Origin: Eubacterium sp. MSJ-33
GTDB taxonomy: Bacteria > Bacillota > Clostridia > Lachnospirales > Lachnospiraceae
DNA: 64,000 bases
Direction: 5' to 3'
Assembly (NCBI RefSeq): GCF_022174665.1
Contig: NZ_CP076562.1
Location: forward strand, 622,001-686,000
Positions 52,736-62,923 of this stretch are shown here, piece by piece. Each line of letters opens with the position of its first letter. The first letter of the stretch is position 1. The notes under the pieces are model-generated. The model searched no databases. It worked only from the letters and a program-made list of their open reading frames with translations, and was not told the origin of the DNA. A program made the position numbers and the translations under genes.

Positions 52736-54850
52736 CTAATTCTCCCAATAAATATCAATTACAGCCCCTTCATCTATCGGCTGTATAAATTCTGCATGTG
52801 TTCCGTTAACATTTGTAACTAATCGTTTTCCGCGCATAGTTGTAAGATCAAACGGATAAAAATCGAGAATATCCACAAATGTATAACTTTCTTTTCCTCG
52901 AAGCGTCACAGGCGTTTTATTGACAATAACTGTAATTTCCCGTTTTGTACCTGGCATCATATGTGGTTGTGATATCATTTTCTGCTCCGGCACTGTCTTT
53001 TCGGCTTTATCCGCGGCTTTCTCCATGGCAGCCGCTTCTTCCCCTACTGTTTCCACAATCTCATCGTCCGGTATAATCGGAGTCTCTTCTTTCCGAGTTA
53101 CAAACTCGACTTCAAAATTCTCATAGATTTTCTCATCTTCCTCTGCAATCTGATGATTGACATATGCATAAAAATCCGTTGTCAGATCCATAAATGTCCG
53201 AAGCTGTCCCACTGTATAATAATTGCGCATACATACTTCATCCCCATCCTGAATCTGGTACATGGATGACGCAAATTTTCCATTTACAGTTGCAAATTTC
53301 GGACAGGATACATTGTTTCCATTTACTCTAAAGGTCAACATGCCCGCATATTCCGGCAATGTTGACAACTCAATCTCCGCGGATTTTCCTTTCGTGGATG
53401 GTTGAATCCGAATATTGTCATTTGCCTCAATCACAGCATTCATACCGACATTCTTACCATTCTGGCTGATAACCGCAGCTTCCCCGCTATATCCACGCAC
53501 GATCCGTGTTTTTTCGTTTATCTTAAACGTGATATCTTCGCCCCGCTTCGGAAAGATATCTTCATTTGGTATTCCATATTGTACCGCCGCATCAAAAATC
53601 GTCAGTTTATCATTGTTGTACAACTTCACGCGTTCCCCATTCACATTGACAAAAATGAAGTTGTTCTTCTGGTCAAAGAAGTTCAGACAGATACCAATCG
53701 GCGTCACATAGAGCGGGTCTTTTTTGATTCCCTCTACCTGAAAATCAATTGTATTCATCACTTCTTCTCCACGCAATGCCACTCGTTCCGCCGGAAGATT
53801 TAAATCCACTGCCAATGTATCCGTAAATCCAGGCAGCTTGCCTCCGCCACCGACTACAAACACTGCACTGACACTCGTGCCGCCGTTTAACTCTATGATT
53901 TTATCTGCAATCTTCTTTGAGATTGTCTCTTTCACTTCCTCCGTAGTTTGATAGATTTCCGCAGGAGTGATCTTATGGGATATCCCCATAATATCTTTGT
54001 ATGTAACTGATTTCCGACGTGCACTGACCGTCTTTAACTTCTCTGCGGTTTGGAAATCAATCAGATATTTCTTTACAAGTGCTTCGGTCAACTCATCTCC
54101 GGCTGCTGGAATCATACCATACGCAATCACACTTCCGTCCTTTGTGATACAGATATCAGATGTTCCGGCTCCAATATCAATCAAAGCAATATTCAAAAGA
54201 CGGTACTGCTCCGGAATCGCCACTGTCATAGCCGCAATAGGCTCCAGTGTAAGGTTCGTCACATACAACCCAGCCTGTTCCACTGCCGCATACAGACTGT
54301 CCACAACCTCCTCCGGAAGAAATGTTGCAAGCACATCTGCCGCAATCTTCGTTCCCTTGTGTCCTTCCAGATTCGTAATCTCGTAATTATTCAGAAAATA
54401 TTTCACAACCGTATATCCAACGCAAAAATATTTTGTTGTCTCATGGCTCTCATTTAATTCCTGAAGAATCTCATTGTGTGCCTGCTCCACACCTATCAGA
54501 TCGATGGAATGAATATATTCCTGTGTAATAACCGTATTCTCGGAAAATTCGTATTCCCCGTGTCCGATTGCGGTTTTCAAGACACGACCAGCCGCCGCAA
54601 TACAGACATCATGCAGCTTACGTCCACCTAACTGTTTCTCTAACTGCTGTTTTACCTCGATAATATCCTGACTGACCTTCGCAATATCATGAATCTGTCC
54701 ATCAATCATCGAACGGGTATCATGATATCTGACAGCCATCGCAACCACATGAAACCGCTCCTGTTCTCTGTAACCAACTGTGCCGACGATACTTCGAGTA
54801 CCGATGTCCAGTCCAAATATTAAAGGTTCCGGATATTTCACTGTTGCCAC
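52736..54850 (-). CDS. FtsA-like ATPase with C-terminal ubiquitin-like (beta-grasp) region
   Basis: A 704-aa protein. Residues 10-390 are an actin-like ATPase of the FtsA/PilM type, with phosphate motifs DIGTRS (15-20), DIGAGTSD (225-232) and VVGGGGKLPG (332-341). Beyond it are a beta-rich region (about 395-565) with repeated NVNGERVKL-like strands, an acidic linker (about 580-635), and a last 65-residue unit ending NVNGTHAEFIQPIDEGAVIDIYW that looks ubiquitin-like. It is far longer than FtsA, and the usual ftsZ neighbour is absent. It lies between coaE and a diguanylate cyclase. A cell-division or envelope role is inferred. Confidence 0.8.
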   Translation of the reverse strand: MATVKYPEPLIFGLDIGTRSIVGTVGYREQERFHVVAMAVRYHDTRSMIDGQIHDIAKVSQDIIEVKQQLEKQLGGRKLHDVCIAAAGRVLKTAIGHGEYEFSENTVITQEYIHSIDLIGVEQAHNEILQELNESHETTKYFCVGYTVVKYFLNNYEITNLEGHKGTKIAADVLATFLPEEVVDSLYAAVEQAGLYVTNLTLEPIAAMTVAIPEQYRLLNIALIDIGAGTSDICITKDGSVIAYGMIPAAGDELTEALVKKYLIDFQTAEKLKTVSARRKSVTYKDIMGISHKITPAEIYQTTEEVKETISKKIADKIIELNGGTSVSAVFVVGGGGKLPGFTDTLAVDLNLPAERVALRGEEVMNTIDFQVEGIKKDPLYVTPIGICLNFFDQKNNFIFVNVNGERVKLYNNDKLTIFDAAVQYGIPNEDIFPKRGEDITFKINEKTRIVRGYSGEAAVISQNGKNVGMNAVIEANDNIRIQPSTKGKSAEIELSTLPEYAGMLTFRVNGNNVSCPKFATVNGKFASSMYQIQDGDEVCMRNYYTVGQLRTFMDLTTDFYAYVNHQIAEEDEKIYENFEVEFVTRKEETPIIPDDEIVETVGEEAAAMEKAADKAEKTVPEQKMISQPHMMPGTKREITVIVNKTPVTLRGKESYTFVDILDFYPFDLTTMRGKRLVTNVNGTHAEFIQPIDEGAVIDIYWEN

Positions 54851-54868
54851 GCCTGTTCCCTCCTGAAA

Positions 54869-55507
54869 TTAGTCTGTTTTCCCATGAATAGATAAAATTA
54901 TATCATTTCCCAATAATATATTCAACCGCTCTTTTAGTTGTTTTGATGAATTTTCATAGTCTAATTGATTATTTATAGTGAAATCTGCATATTTTTTATA
55001 ATATGATTCCGGCTCCTGACTGCGAAACATGGCACGACAGCGTTCCACAGTATAACCACGCTGTTTCATCAAACGTTTAATCCGTGTATCTTCATCAGCA
55101 TAAATATACCAAATCTCATCACAGATTTCCTTATATCCATCCTGAATCAAAAGCGCCGCCTCAATCACATAGATTTTCATACCCTGTTTCTTTTTTTCCT
55201 CGATATCATTCCGAATCCACACTTTGACTGCAGGATGAGTAAGTGCATTCAATTGTTCGAGTTTTTCCCGATCCGAAAATACAATCTGTGCGAACTTTTT
55301 CCGATCAATCGCATACGGTGCCTCCGGCTGCAAAATCTCCGTGCCAAACGCGTCCACAACCGACTGATATACCGTCTGTCCCGGCTCCATCAGTGTATGC
55401 GCAAGCTTGTCGGTTTCTACAATATATGCACCATATATACTTGACAAGTCATATAGTATCTTACTTTTTCCGGAACCAACACCTCCGGTAATTCCTAATA
55501 TCAGCAT
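54869..55507 (-). CDS. coaE: dephospho-CoA kinase
   Basis: A 212-aa P-loop kinase that phosphorylates dephospho-CoA in the last step of CoA synthesis. GGVGSGKS is at 8-15, the acceptor-binding VETDKLAHTLM near 35 and the lid YTVERCRAMFRSQEP near 145. It lies between polA and the FtsA-like gene, the usual polA-coaE pairing. Confidence 0.94.
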   Translation of the reverse strand: MLILGITGGVGSGKSKILYDLSSIYGAYIVETDKLAHTLMEPGQTVYQSVVDAFGTEILQPEAPYAIDRKKFAQIVFSDREKLEQLNALTHPAVKVWIRNDIEEKKKQGMKIYVIEAALLIQDGYKEICDEIWYIYADEDTRIKRLMKQRGYTVERCRAMFRSQEPESYYKKYADFTINNQLDYENSSKQLKERLNILLGNDIILSIHGKTD

Positions 55508-55567
55508 CTGTTTCTCCTGCTATTTTTCTGTTTTTCGTATTTCTTTCCCACATCCACAGGCACGTCA

Positions 55568-58198
55568 TCACTTCGCATCATACCAGCTATCACCGACATT
55601 TGCATCCACAAGAAGTGGTACAGAAAGATCTGCCGCATGCATCATTTCTTCTACAAGAAGATTCTGTACGGTCTCCAATTCTTCCTTTTTTGTCTCAATA
55701 ATCAGCTCATCATGGATTTGAAGCACAAGTTTTGACTGCAAATGTTCTTCTTTGAGACGGCGATTGACACGTACCATCGCAATCTTAATGATATCTGCCG
55801 CAGTTCCCTGTACCGGAGCATTCATAGCCGCACGTTCACCAAAGCTCCGTGTCATAAAGTTTGAAGAAGCAAGTTCGGGAATTGGCCGTCTCCTTCCAAA
55901 CATCGTGACGGTGTAGCCGTTTTTCTTCGCATCTTCTACAGTACGATCCAGAAATTCCTTAACCTTTCCATATGTTGCAAAATACTTCTCGATATAACTT
56001 TCTGCTTCTTTACGTGAGATATCAAGATCCTGCCCCAGCCCAAAAGAGCTGATACCATATACAATCCCAAAGTTCACCGCCTTTGCCTTCCGGCGCAGAC
56101 TGCTGTCCACCTGATTAAGAGGAACATCGAACACCTGTGATGCTGTAATCGCATGAATATCCTCATCTGCCCGATATGCAGCAATCAATGCTTCATCCCC
56201 AGACATATGGGCAAGTACCCGAAGTTCGATCTGCGAATAATCAGCATCGACAAACACCGCCCCCTCTGCCGGGATAAATACCTTACGTATCTCCCTGCCA
56301 AGTGGCATACGTGTCGGAATATTCTGAAGATTCGGATCTGTCGAACTGATACGTCCCGTTACAGTCACGGTCTGATGGAATTTACCATGAATTCTTCCAT
56401 CTGCCTGAATATAACCTGACAGTCCTTCCGCATAAGTTGAATTTAACTTCGTAAGCTGTCGGTATTCTAAAATCTTCGGAATGATCGGATGTGCATTTGC
56501 AAGCTTCTCTAACACTTCTGCACTTGTTGAATATCCGGTCTTTGTCTTCTTTCCATTCTTCAGTCCCAGCTTCTCAAATAAAATCTCACCAAGCTTCTTT
56601 GTTGAATTGATGTTGAATTCTTCACCCGCTATCGCATGAATCTCTGCAGTAAGTTCCGCAATTCGGGAACGAAGCTTTTCCCCATACTGATACAATGCCT
56701 CGCCATCGACACGGATACCATTTTTCTCCATCTCATATAATGTATACAGGCACGGAAGTTCCATCTCGTCATATAGTATTTCCATTCCCGTTGCTTTTAA
56801 TTTTTCACGCAAAAGTGCCTTTACCTTATATGGCACAATTGCCTGATACGCCATCCACTTTTGCAATCTTTCATCTTCAAAGGAAAAATAACCAAGCCTC
56901 TCTTTACCAATCACATCCTTCTCGGATGGCAACGCCAGATCCAGATACACCTTTGCAAGTGTGTCATATTCATATTCTGACTGGTTCGGCTGTAAGAGAT
57001 ATGCTGCCAGTCCTACATCAAATACAGCATCCTCCTCGCGAAAATCCAGAAACGGAAGCAGTTTTTTCACATGCATGCAGGTTAACCGCACCCCATACTC
57101 CCGGCTTAATGCAAGAAGATTATCCGCAACCATCACTTCTGTGATGAACATCATAAACCGAATCAGATATACATGTTCCAAATCCATGCAGACAGCAATA
57201 CCAAGTGATTCACCATCTTGTGCAATCCACGCAAAGGAAACCTCCTTTGCCCTTTGCAGCTTCGCAAGCAACGCATTGTAGCCGTCGATTTCATCAATCA
57301 ACACCGTTTCAAAGGTCAGTGTTTCTTTCTTCTCAACTAAAAATCGCTTATAAAAGCTCTTCAATTCCAAATCCTCGAATAAAGTGTACGCATCTGCATT
57401 AAAAGGATCATTATAACGTGCCTCCGTAAATTCAAATGGAATTGGACAGTCCAGTTTGATTGTTGCCAGTGTTTTGGAAAGATATGCCAGATCTTTATTG
57501 GCGATCAGATTTTCCTTCATCTTACTTGCCTTCATGCTTTCCACCGCAGCATAAACACCATCCAGATCTCCATACTCCTTTAAAAGCTTAGCGGCTGTTT
57601 TTTCGCCAATTCCCGGAACCCCCGGAATATTATCCGATGTATCCCCCATCAACCCCTTCATATCAATAAAGATAAGCGGTGTTACACCGTAGGTTTCCTC
57701 CACATTTTTAGCATAATAATCTTCTATTTCCGTTTTTCCATGCTTTGTCTTCGGGATACGAACCAGCACAGTGTCTGTTGCAAGTTGCAGCAAATCCCGG
57801 TCTCCTGACAAAATCGTAACAGCAAATCCTTCCCGCGCCCCCTTTTTTGACAACGTTCCAATCAGATCATCAGCTTCAAAGCCTTCCTGTTCTACGATGC
57901 GAATATGCATCGCCCGTAAAATTTCTTTGATCCGCGGCATCTGTTCATGCAATTCTTCGGGCATGCCCTTTCTTGTTCCTTTATATGCTTCATACATTTC
58001 ATGTCGAAATGTTTTCTTCTTTAAATCAAAGGCAACACATATATGTGTTGCCTGTTCTTCCTCAATCACCTTTAAAATTATATTTAAAAAACCATAAACT
58101 GCATTTGTATGTCTTCCATCATTTGTTGTCATATCTGGAATTCCATAAAATGCACGATTCATGATGCTGTTTCCGTCAACCAATAACAATTTATTCAT
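55568..58198 (-). CDS. polA: DNA polymerase I
   Basis: A 876-aa polymerase for gap filling and primer removal. The 5' nuclease domain occupies about 1-290, a 3'-5' exonuclease-like domain follows but its metal-binding acidic residues are missing (AWIAQDG where FDTET is expected), so proofreading is absent, as in many Firmicutes. The family A polymerase core contains VDADYSQIELR, KAVNFGIVYG and QIHDELIIE. ATG 58198 is preferred; the GTG at 58216 lies in the preceding gene. It overlaps that gene by 8 bp. Confidence 0.96.
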   Translation of the reverse strand: MNKLLLVDGNSIMNRAFYGIPDMTTNDGRHTNAVYGFLNIILKVIEEEQATHICVAFDLKKKTFRHEMYEAYKGTRKGMPEELHEQMPRIKEILRAMHIRIVEQEGFEADDLIGTLSKKGAREGFAVTILSGDRDLLQLATDTVLVRIPKTKHGKTEIEDYYAKNVEETYGVTPLIFIDMKGLMGDTSDNIPGVPGIGEKTAAKLLKEYGDLDGVYAAVESMKASKMKENLIANKDLAYLSKTLATIKLDCPIPFEFTEARYNDPFNADAYTLFEDLELKSFYKRFLVEKKETLTFETVLIDEIDGYNALLAKLQRAKEVSFAWIAQDGESLGIAVCMDLEHVYLIRFMMFITEVMVADNLLALSREYGVRLTCMHVKKLLPFLDFREEDAVFDVGLAAYLLQPNQSEYEYDTLAKVYLDLALPSEKDVIGKERLGYFSFEDERLQKWMAYQAIVPYKVKALLREKLKATGMEILYDEMELPCLYTLYEMEKNGIRVDGEALYQYGEKLRSRIAELTAEIHAIAGEEFNINSTKKLGEILFEKLGLKNGKKTKTGYSTSAEVLEKLANAHPIIPKILEYRQLTKLNSTYAEGLSGYIQADGRIHGKFHQTVTVTGRISSTDPNLQNIPTRMPLGREIRKVFIPAEGAVFVDADYSQIELRVLAHMSGDEALIAAYRADEDIHAITASQVFDVPLNQVDSSLRRKAKAVNFGIVYGISSFGLGQDLDISRKEAESYIEKYFATYGKVKEFLDRTVEDAKKNGYTVTMFGRRRPIPELASSNFMTRSFGERAAMNAPVQGTAADIIKIAMVRVNRRLKEEHLQSKLVLQIHDELIIETKKEELETVQNLLVEEMMHAADLSVPLLVDANVGDSWYDAK

Positions 58199-58730
58199 TA
58201 CTCTCAGTTTCCTCACTTTCCGGGTGGGTTAATTGATATTCTCTTAATTTTTCATAAAATGTAGACTCTTTCGGTTTGTTTGTCATCTGCGCCTCCTGAA
58301 CAATATCATTCATGCAGACAGACATCTCCGGTCCAAATGTATCATAAAAATAAGTTTCCCCCTGTGCTTCCAGTTTCATCCGCTGCTCAATATTATATAC
58401 CTTATCCAGACACTGATTATACACAAAAAGCAACGATACAACAGCCGCACCAAATACGATTCCAAATGTAGAAAGCTTAAAACGCTTTGCCTGTTTTACA
58501 CGATGTTCCAGCCGATTCAGCTCATTCTCCAGATCCTTAGCAAAATTCTGTGACAGCTCCTGGTTGTTATCGACCTGATGCGTACCGATGATCAATGTAT
58601 AATAGATTTCCAGTTCCTCCCTGCAGTTTTTACAATACCGCATATGTTTTACAAACCCCGGTATTACATCGTCAGGAAGTTTCTTTTCTATAAAAGCCAT
58701 AATATTTGATTGTGCTTCCAAACATGTCAT
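58191..58730 (-). CDS. zinc-finger (zf-HC2) single-pass membrane protein
   Basis: A 179-aa protein. His29, Cys33 and Cys36 (HMRYCKNC) form the anti-sigma-type zinc-finger, and residues 86-106 form one transmembrane segment. The domain beyond it is Glu-rich. Such domains often belong to anti-sigma factors, but no sigma gene adjoins. The end overlaps polA by 8 bp, so the two are co-translated. AGGTGG lies 8 bases before ATG 58730. The normal promoter position is filled by the repeat at 58747. Confidence 0.82.
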   Translation of the reverse strand: MTCLEAQSNIMAFIEKKLPDDVIPGFVKHMRYCKNCREELEIYYTLIIGTHQVDNNQELSQNFAKDLENELNRLEHRVKQAKRFKLSTFGIVFGAAVVSLLFVYNQCLDKVYNIEQRMKLEAQGETYFYDTFGPEMSVCMNDIVQEAQMTNKPKESTFYEKLREYQLTHPESEETESNE

Positions 58731-58746
58731 AACTTACACCACCTGT

Positions 58747-58795
58747 CATATGTCACCACGCAGCAGCGTGATAGCCTGCACACGCATCCGCGTGC
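58747..58795. repeat. dispersed two-hairpin intergenic repeat, copy 2
   Basis: Same 49-bp layout and orientation as copy 1 at 32380: CATATGTCACCACGC, hairpin CACGC-AGCA-GCGTG, then a second hairpin CACGC-ATCC-GCGTG. In the second hairpin the arms are exchanged relative to copy 1 yet remain paired. It lies between the ilvC terminator and the zinc-finger gene. Confidence 0.75.
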
Positions 58796-58811
58796 CCCAT
58801 ATCAAAAAACA

Positions 58812-58843
58812 AAGAACCTAGATCGAAACGGATCTAGGTTCTT
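58812..58843 (-). terminator. rho-independent terminator of ilvC
   Basis: Perfect 13-bp arms AAGAACCTAGATC and its complement around a 6-base loop, followed on the minus strand by T-rich sequence, 14 bp after the ilvC stop. Confidence 0.88.
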
Positions 58844-58856
58844 CATAATGTAAATC

Positions 58857-59906
<1,050 letters not shown>

Positions 59907-59938
59907 TTATCGTTACTACTTAATCGTAAGTAATGACC

Positions 59939-60430
59939 TTAGTTACCGCTTACAGCGCCTCTGGTAAGACCTGTCAAGCCTGTGCGCACCATCTCAGAAA
60001 TCTCAAATCCATCAAGAAGCGAGATAAATGCCTCAATCTTGTTAACATTTCCTGTAATCTCAATCATAACGGAATCTGTTGATACATCAACGACCTTTGC
60101 ACGGAATACATCTGTAAGGGAAATAATCTGCTGTCTCTCTTCTAAGCTTGCTTTGATTTTGACAAGCACAAGCTCGCGGCATACAGACTCTCCATCCTTT
60201 AATTCTGTAATCTCACAAACATCCTCCAACTTCAAAAGCTGTTTTTTGATCTGGCTCAAAATACGATCGTCACCGCTCACAGCTACCGTCATACGGGAAT
60301 ATCTTGGATTTTCTGTCACGCCAACTGACAAGCTGTCAATATTATATCCTCTACGGCTAAACATTCCGGACACACGGCTCAGTACACCGGATGTATTATC
60401 TACCAAAAGGGATAAGACCATTTTTTTCAT
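59939..60430 (-). CDS. ilvN: acetolactate synthase small subunit
   Basis: A 163-aa regulatory subunit with an N-terminal ACT domain (VLSLLVDNTSGVLSRVSGMFSRRGYNIDSL) and a C-terminal ALS small-subunit domain. It confers valine feedback inhibition on the catalytic subunit IlvB. ATG 60430 is chosen with AGGTGGAA upstream. The gene lies alone between metH and ilvC; ilvB is not in the window. Confidence 0.95.
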   Translation of the reverse strand: MKKMVLSLLVDNTSGVLSRVSGMFSRRGYNIDSLSVGVTENPRYSRMTVAVSGDDRILSQIKKQLLKLEDVCEITELKDGESVCRELVLVKIKASLEERQQIISLTDVFRAKVVDVSTDSVMIEITGNVNKIEAFISLLDGFEISEMVRTGLTGLTRGAVSGN

Positions 60431-60491
60431 AAAATGTTCCACCTTTCTCCTATTATCATCAAAAATCATTATCTGCTATTTTAACCCTTTG

Positions 60492-62915
60492 TTACTTGTC
60501 TGTCAATAGTTTGTCAACAAGCTTTACAGCTTCATTTGCATCCTTGGAATACCCATCTGCACCAATCTCATCTGCAAAATTCTGCGATACAACCGCTCCT
60601 CCGATGATGACCTTATATGGAAGATTATTTGCACGTACATAATCAACCGCATCCTTCATACGCATCATCGTTGTTGTCATAAGCGCGGATAAACCAATGA
60701 TATCTGCCTGTTCTGCCTGTGCTACCGCAATGATTTTGTCAAGTGGCACATCTTTTCCCAAATCCACAACCTTATAACCATAATTTTTCAACATTAATAC
60801 GACAAGATTTTTACCGATATCATGAATATCTCCTTCAACGGTTGCCATGATGACAGTGCCCTTCGGCTTGGCATTCTCTTCGATATGAAGCAATGGCGTA
60901 ATATATTCAATCGCAAGATCCATGGCTGTCGCGCCCGCAATCAACTGTGGCAGGAAATATTTTTTCTGTTCGAACAGTTCGCCGACCTTGTTGACTGCCG
61001 GGATCAAATCCTCGTCAATGATTGCCTGCGGATCTTTTCCGGTCTCTAATTCGTGTTTCACATTCTCCACGATACTGCCTTTATTACCCTTTACTACATC
61101 ATGATAGACTCGGCTTCCTTCTTCGGATTCGCCCGCCACATTCTTGGCTGCTGTCTGTTCGGTCTGGGATAACGCCACAACGTTTTCCACATAGATATTA
61201 TCAGAATCTTTTTTGGCAAGCAGTAGATCCGCAGCAAGGCTTGCATTCACAAGCATTGCCTGTCCCGGATTACAGATTGCCATCGTCAGGCCGTTTGCAA
61301 TTGCCATCGTAAGAAATGCTGTATTCACATTGATCCGCTCCGGCAGGCCGAACGAAATATTCGACAAACCACAGATCGTTGGGATCTGCAGCTCATTCTT
61401 GCAATAGGCAATCGTATCGAGTGTTTCAAGTGCCGCCATCCGGTTTGCACCAACGGTTGCAACCAGACCATCAATAATCAGAGAGTCACGTGACAACCCT
61501 TCCTCGTCTGCGATCTCTAACAGACGACGGATAATCTCTTTTTTCTCATCGAGACTCTCCGGCAGTCCCTTGTCCGAAAGTGGAAGCAAAATAGCCATCG
61601 CACCATATTTCTTTGCGATTTTCATAAGCGGACGGCATTTTTTTTCTTCTAACGAGATTGAATTGATAAGTGCACGCCCCGGATAGATACGAAGTGCAGC
61701 TTCTATAATTTCTACATGACTCGAATCAATACATAACGGTAGATTCGTCACAGAAATCACTTCATAAATAGCACGTTTCATCATTTCCAGCTCATCAATG
61801 CCATTCATACCCATATTGATATCCAGAATCTTCGCGCCACGCTCAGTCTGTTCCTCCGCCATCTGCACAACCAGATCCATATTGCCTGCACGAAGCATCT
61901 CCTGTAATTTTTTCTTTCCGGTCGGGTTGATACGCTCACCAACCACAAGAAAATTCCCATCAAGATGAATCTCCTGCACCGCACTCTCACTCGCTAAGAC
62001 ACGGGTGCAGACCGGTTTTGTTGTCTCCGGCTCCACGGAACGAACAACCTTCTTTAACATCTCAATATGCTTCGGAGTAGAACCACAACATCCGCCAACA
62101 GCCCTTGCTCCGGCTTCAACCAAGGCTCGGCCATACTCTGCAAAGGTCTCCGGTGTCATTGTATATTTCGTCTCACCATCGATCAGTTCCGGCATACCGT
62201 TGTTCGGTTTTGCAAATACCGGAATCGTCGCATAGCGCACCATACGCTTAATCAGTGTTTCCATTTCCTTCGGTCCAGTAGAACAGTTGATGCCAACTGC
62301 ATCCACACCAAGTGACTGTAATACGATTACAGATGCCTCCGGCGTGGAACCAAACAACGTCTTTCCATCGCTGTTAAAGGTCATGCTGACCATGATCGGC
62401 AGATCACAGACCTCCTTGATTGCAATCACACACGCACGTGCTTCTGCAAGGCTCATCATCGTCTCTACAAAGAACAAATCCACACCCGCTTCCACAAGAA
62501 TTTCTGCCTGTTCTTTATATACATCCACTAATTCCTCAAACGCCAGATCTCCAACCGGCTGAAGCTGTCTGCCGGTCATCGTCATATCTCCGGCAATAAA
62601 TCCCCGGTGATTCTCCTGTTCAATTGCCGTCCGTGTCAGATTGACAAGCTGCATATTCATCTCATGAATGCTGTCTTCGAGATGATACTCCGCAAGCTTA
62701 ATCCGGTTCGCGGTAAATGTCGGTGCAAGCAGAATATTTGTACCTGCCTGAATATATGCGCGCTGCAGCTTGATTAGGTGCTGTGGGTGCTCTAAAATCC
62801 ATTTCTCCGGGCATACACCAACCGGCATACCCGCCTGCATCAGATTGCTGCCGGTTGCACCATCTAACATAACAATTCTCTCTTCAAATAATCTGCGAAA
62901 AATTTTTCTATCCAT
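60492..62915 (-). CDS. metH: methionine synthase (MetH) without reactivation domain
   Basis: An 807-aa B12-dependent methionine synthase. The homocysteine domain (about 1-290) has zinc ligands Cys211, Cys276 and Cys277 (INCSTG, GGCCGS). The pterin-binding domain (about 320-590) has GERINPTGKKKL. The B12 domain has DIHDIGKN at 696-703, with His698 as the cobalt ligand. The C-terminal S-adenosylmethionine/reactivation domain of the 1227-aa E. coli enzyme is missing, so another protein must reduce oxidised cobalamin. It lies between pnp and ilvN. Confidence 0.94.
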   Translation of the reverse strand: MDRKIFRRLFEERIVMLDGATGSNLMQAGMPVGVCPEKWILEHPQHLIKLQRAYIQAGTNILLAPTFTANRIKLAEYHLEDSIHEMNMQLVNLTRTAIEQENHRGFIAGDMTMTGRQLQPVGDLAFEELVDVYKEQAEILVEAGVDLFFVETMMSLAEARACVIAIKEVCDLPIMVSMTFNSDGKTLFGSTPEASVIVLQSLGVDAVGINCSTGPKEMETLIKRMVRYATIPVFAKPNNGMPELIDGETKYTMTPETFAEYGRALVEAGARAVGGCCGSTPKHIEMLKKVVRSVEPETTKPVCTRVLASESAVQEIHLDGNFLVVGERINPTGKKKLQEMLRAGNMDLVVQMAEEQTERGAKILDINMGMNGIDELEMMKRAIYEVISVTNLPLCIDSSHVEIIEAALRIYPGRALINSISLEEKKCRPLMKIAKKYGAMAILLPLSDKGLPESLDEKKEIIRRLLEIADEEGLSRDSLIIDGLVATVGANRMAALETLDTIAYCKNELQIPTICGLSNISFGLPERINVNTAFLTMAIANGLTMAICNPGQAMLVNASLAADLLLAKKDSDNIYVENVVALSQTEQTAAKNVAGESEEGSRVYHDVVKGNKGSIVENVKHELETGKDPQAIIDEDLIPAVNKVGELFEQKKYFLPQLIAGATAMDLAIEYITPLLHIEENAKPKGTVIMATVEGDIHDIGKNLVVLMLKNYGYKVVDLGKDVPLDKIIAVAQAEQADIIGLSALMTTTMMRMKDAVDYVRANNLPYKVIIGGAVVSQNFADEIGADGYSKDANEAVKLVDKLLTDK

Positions 62916-62923
62916 CTTTTGTC

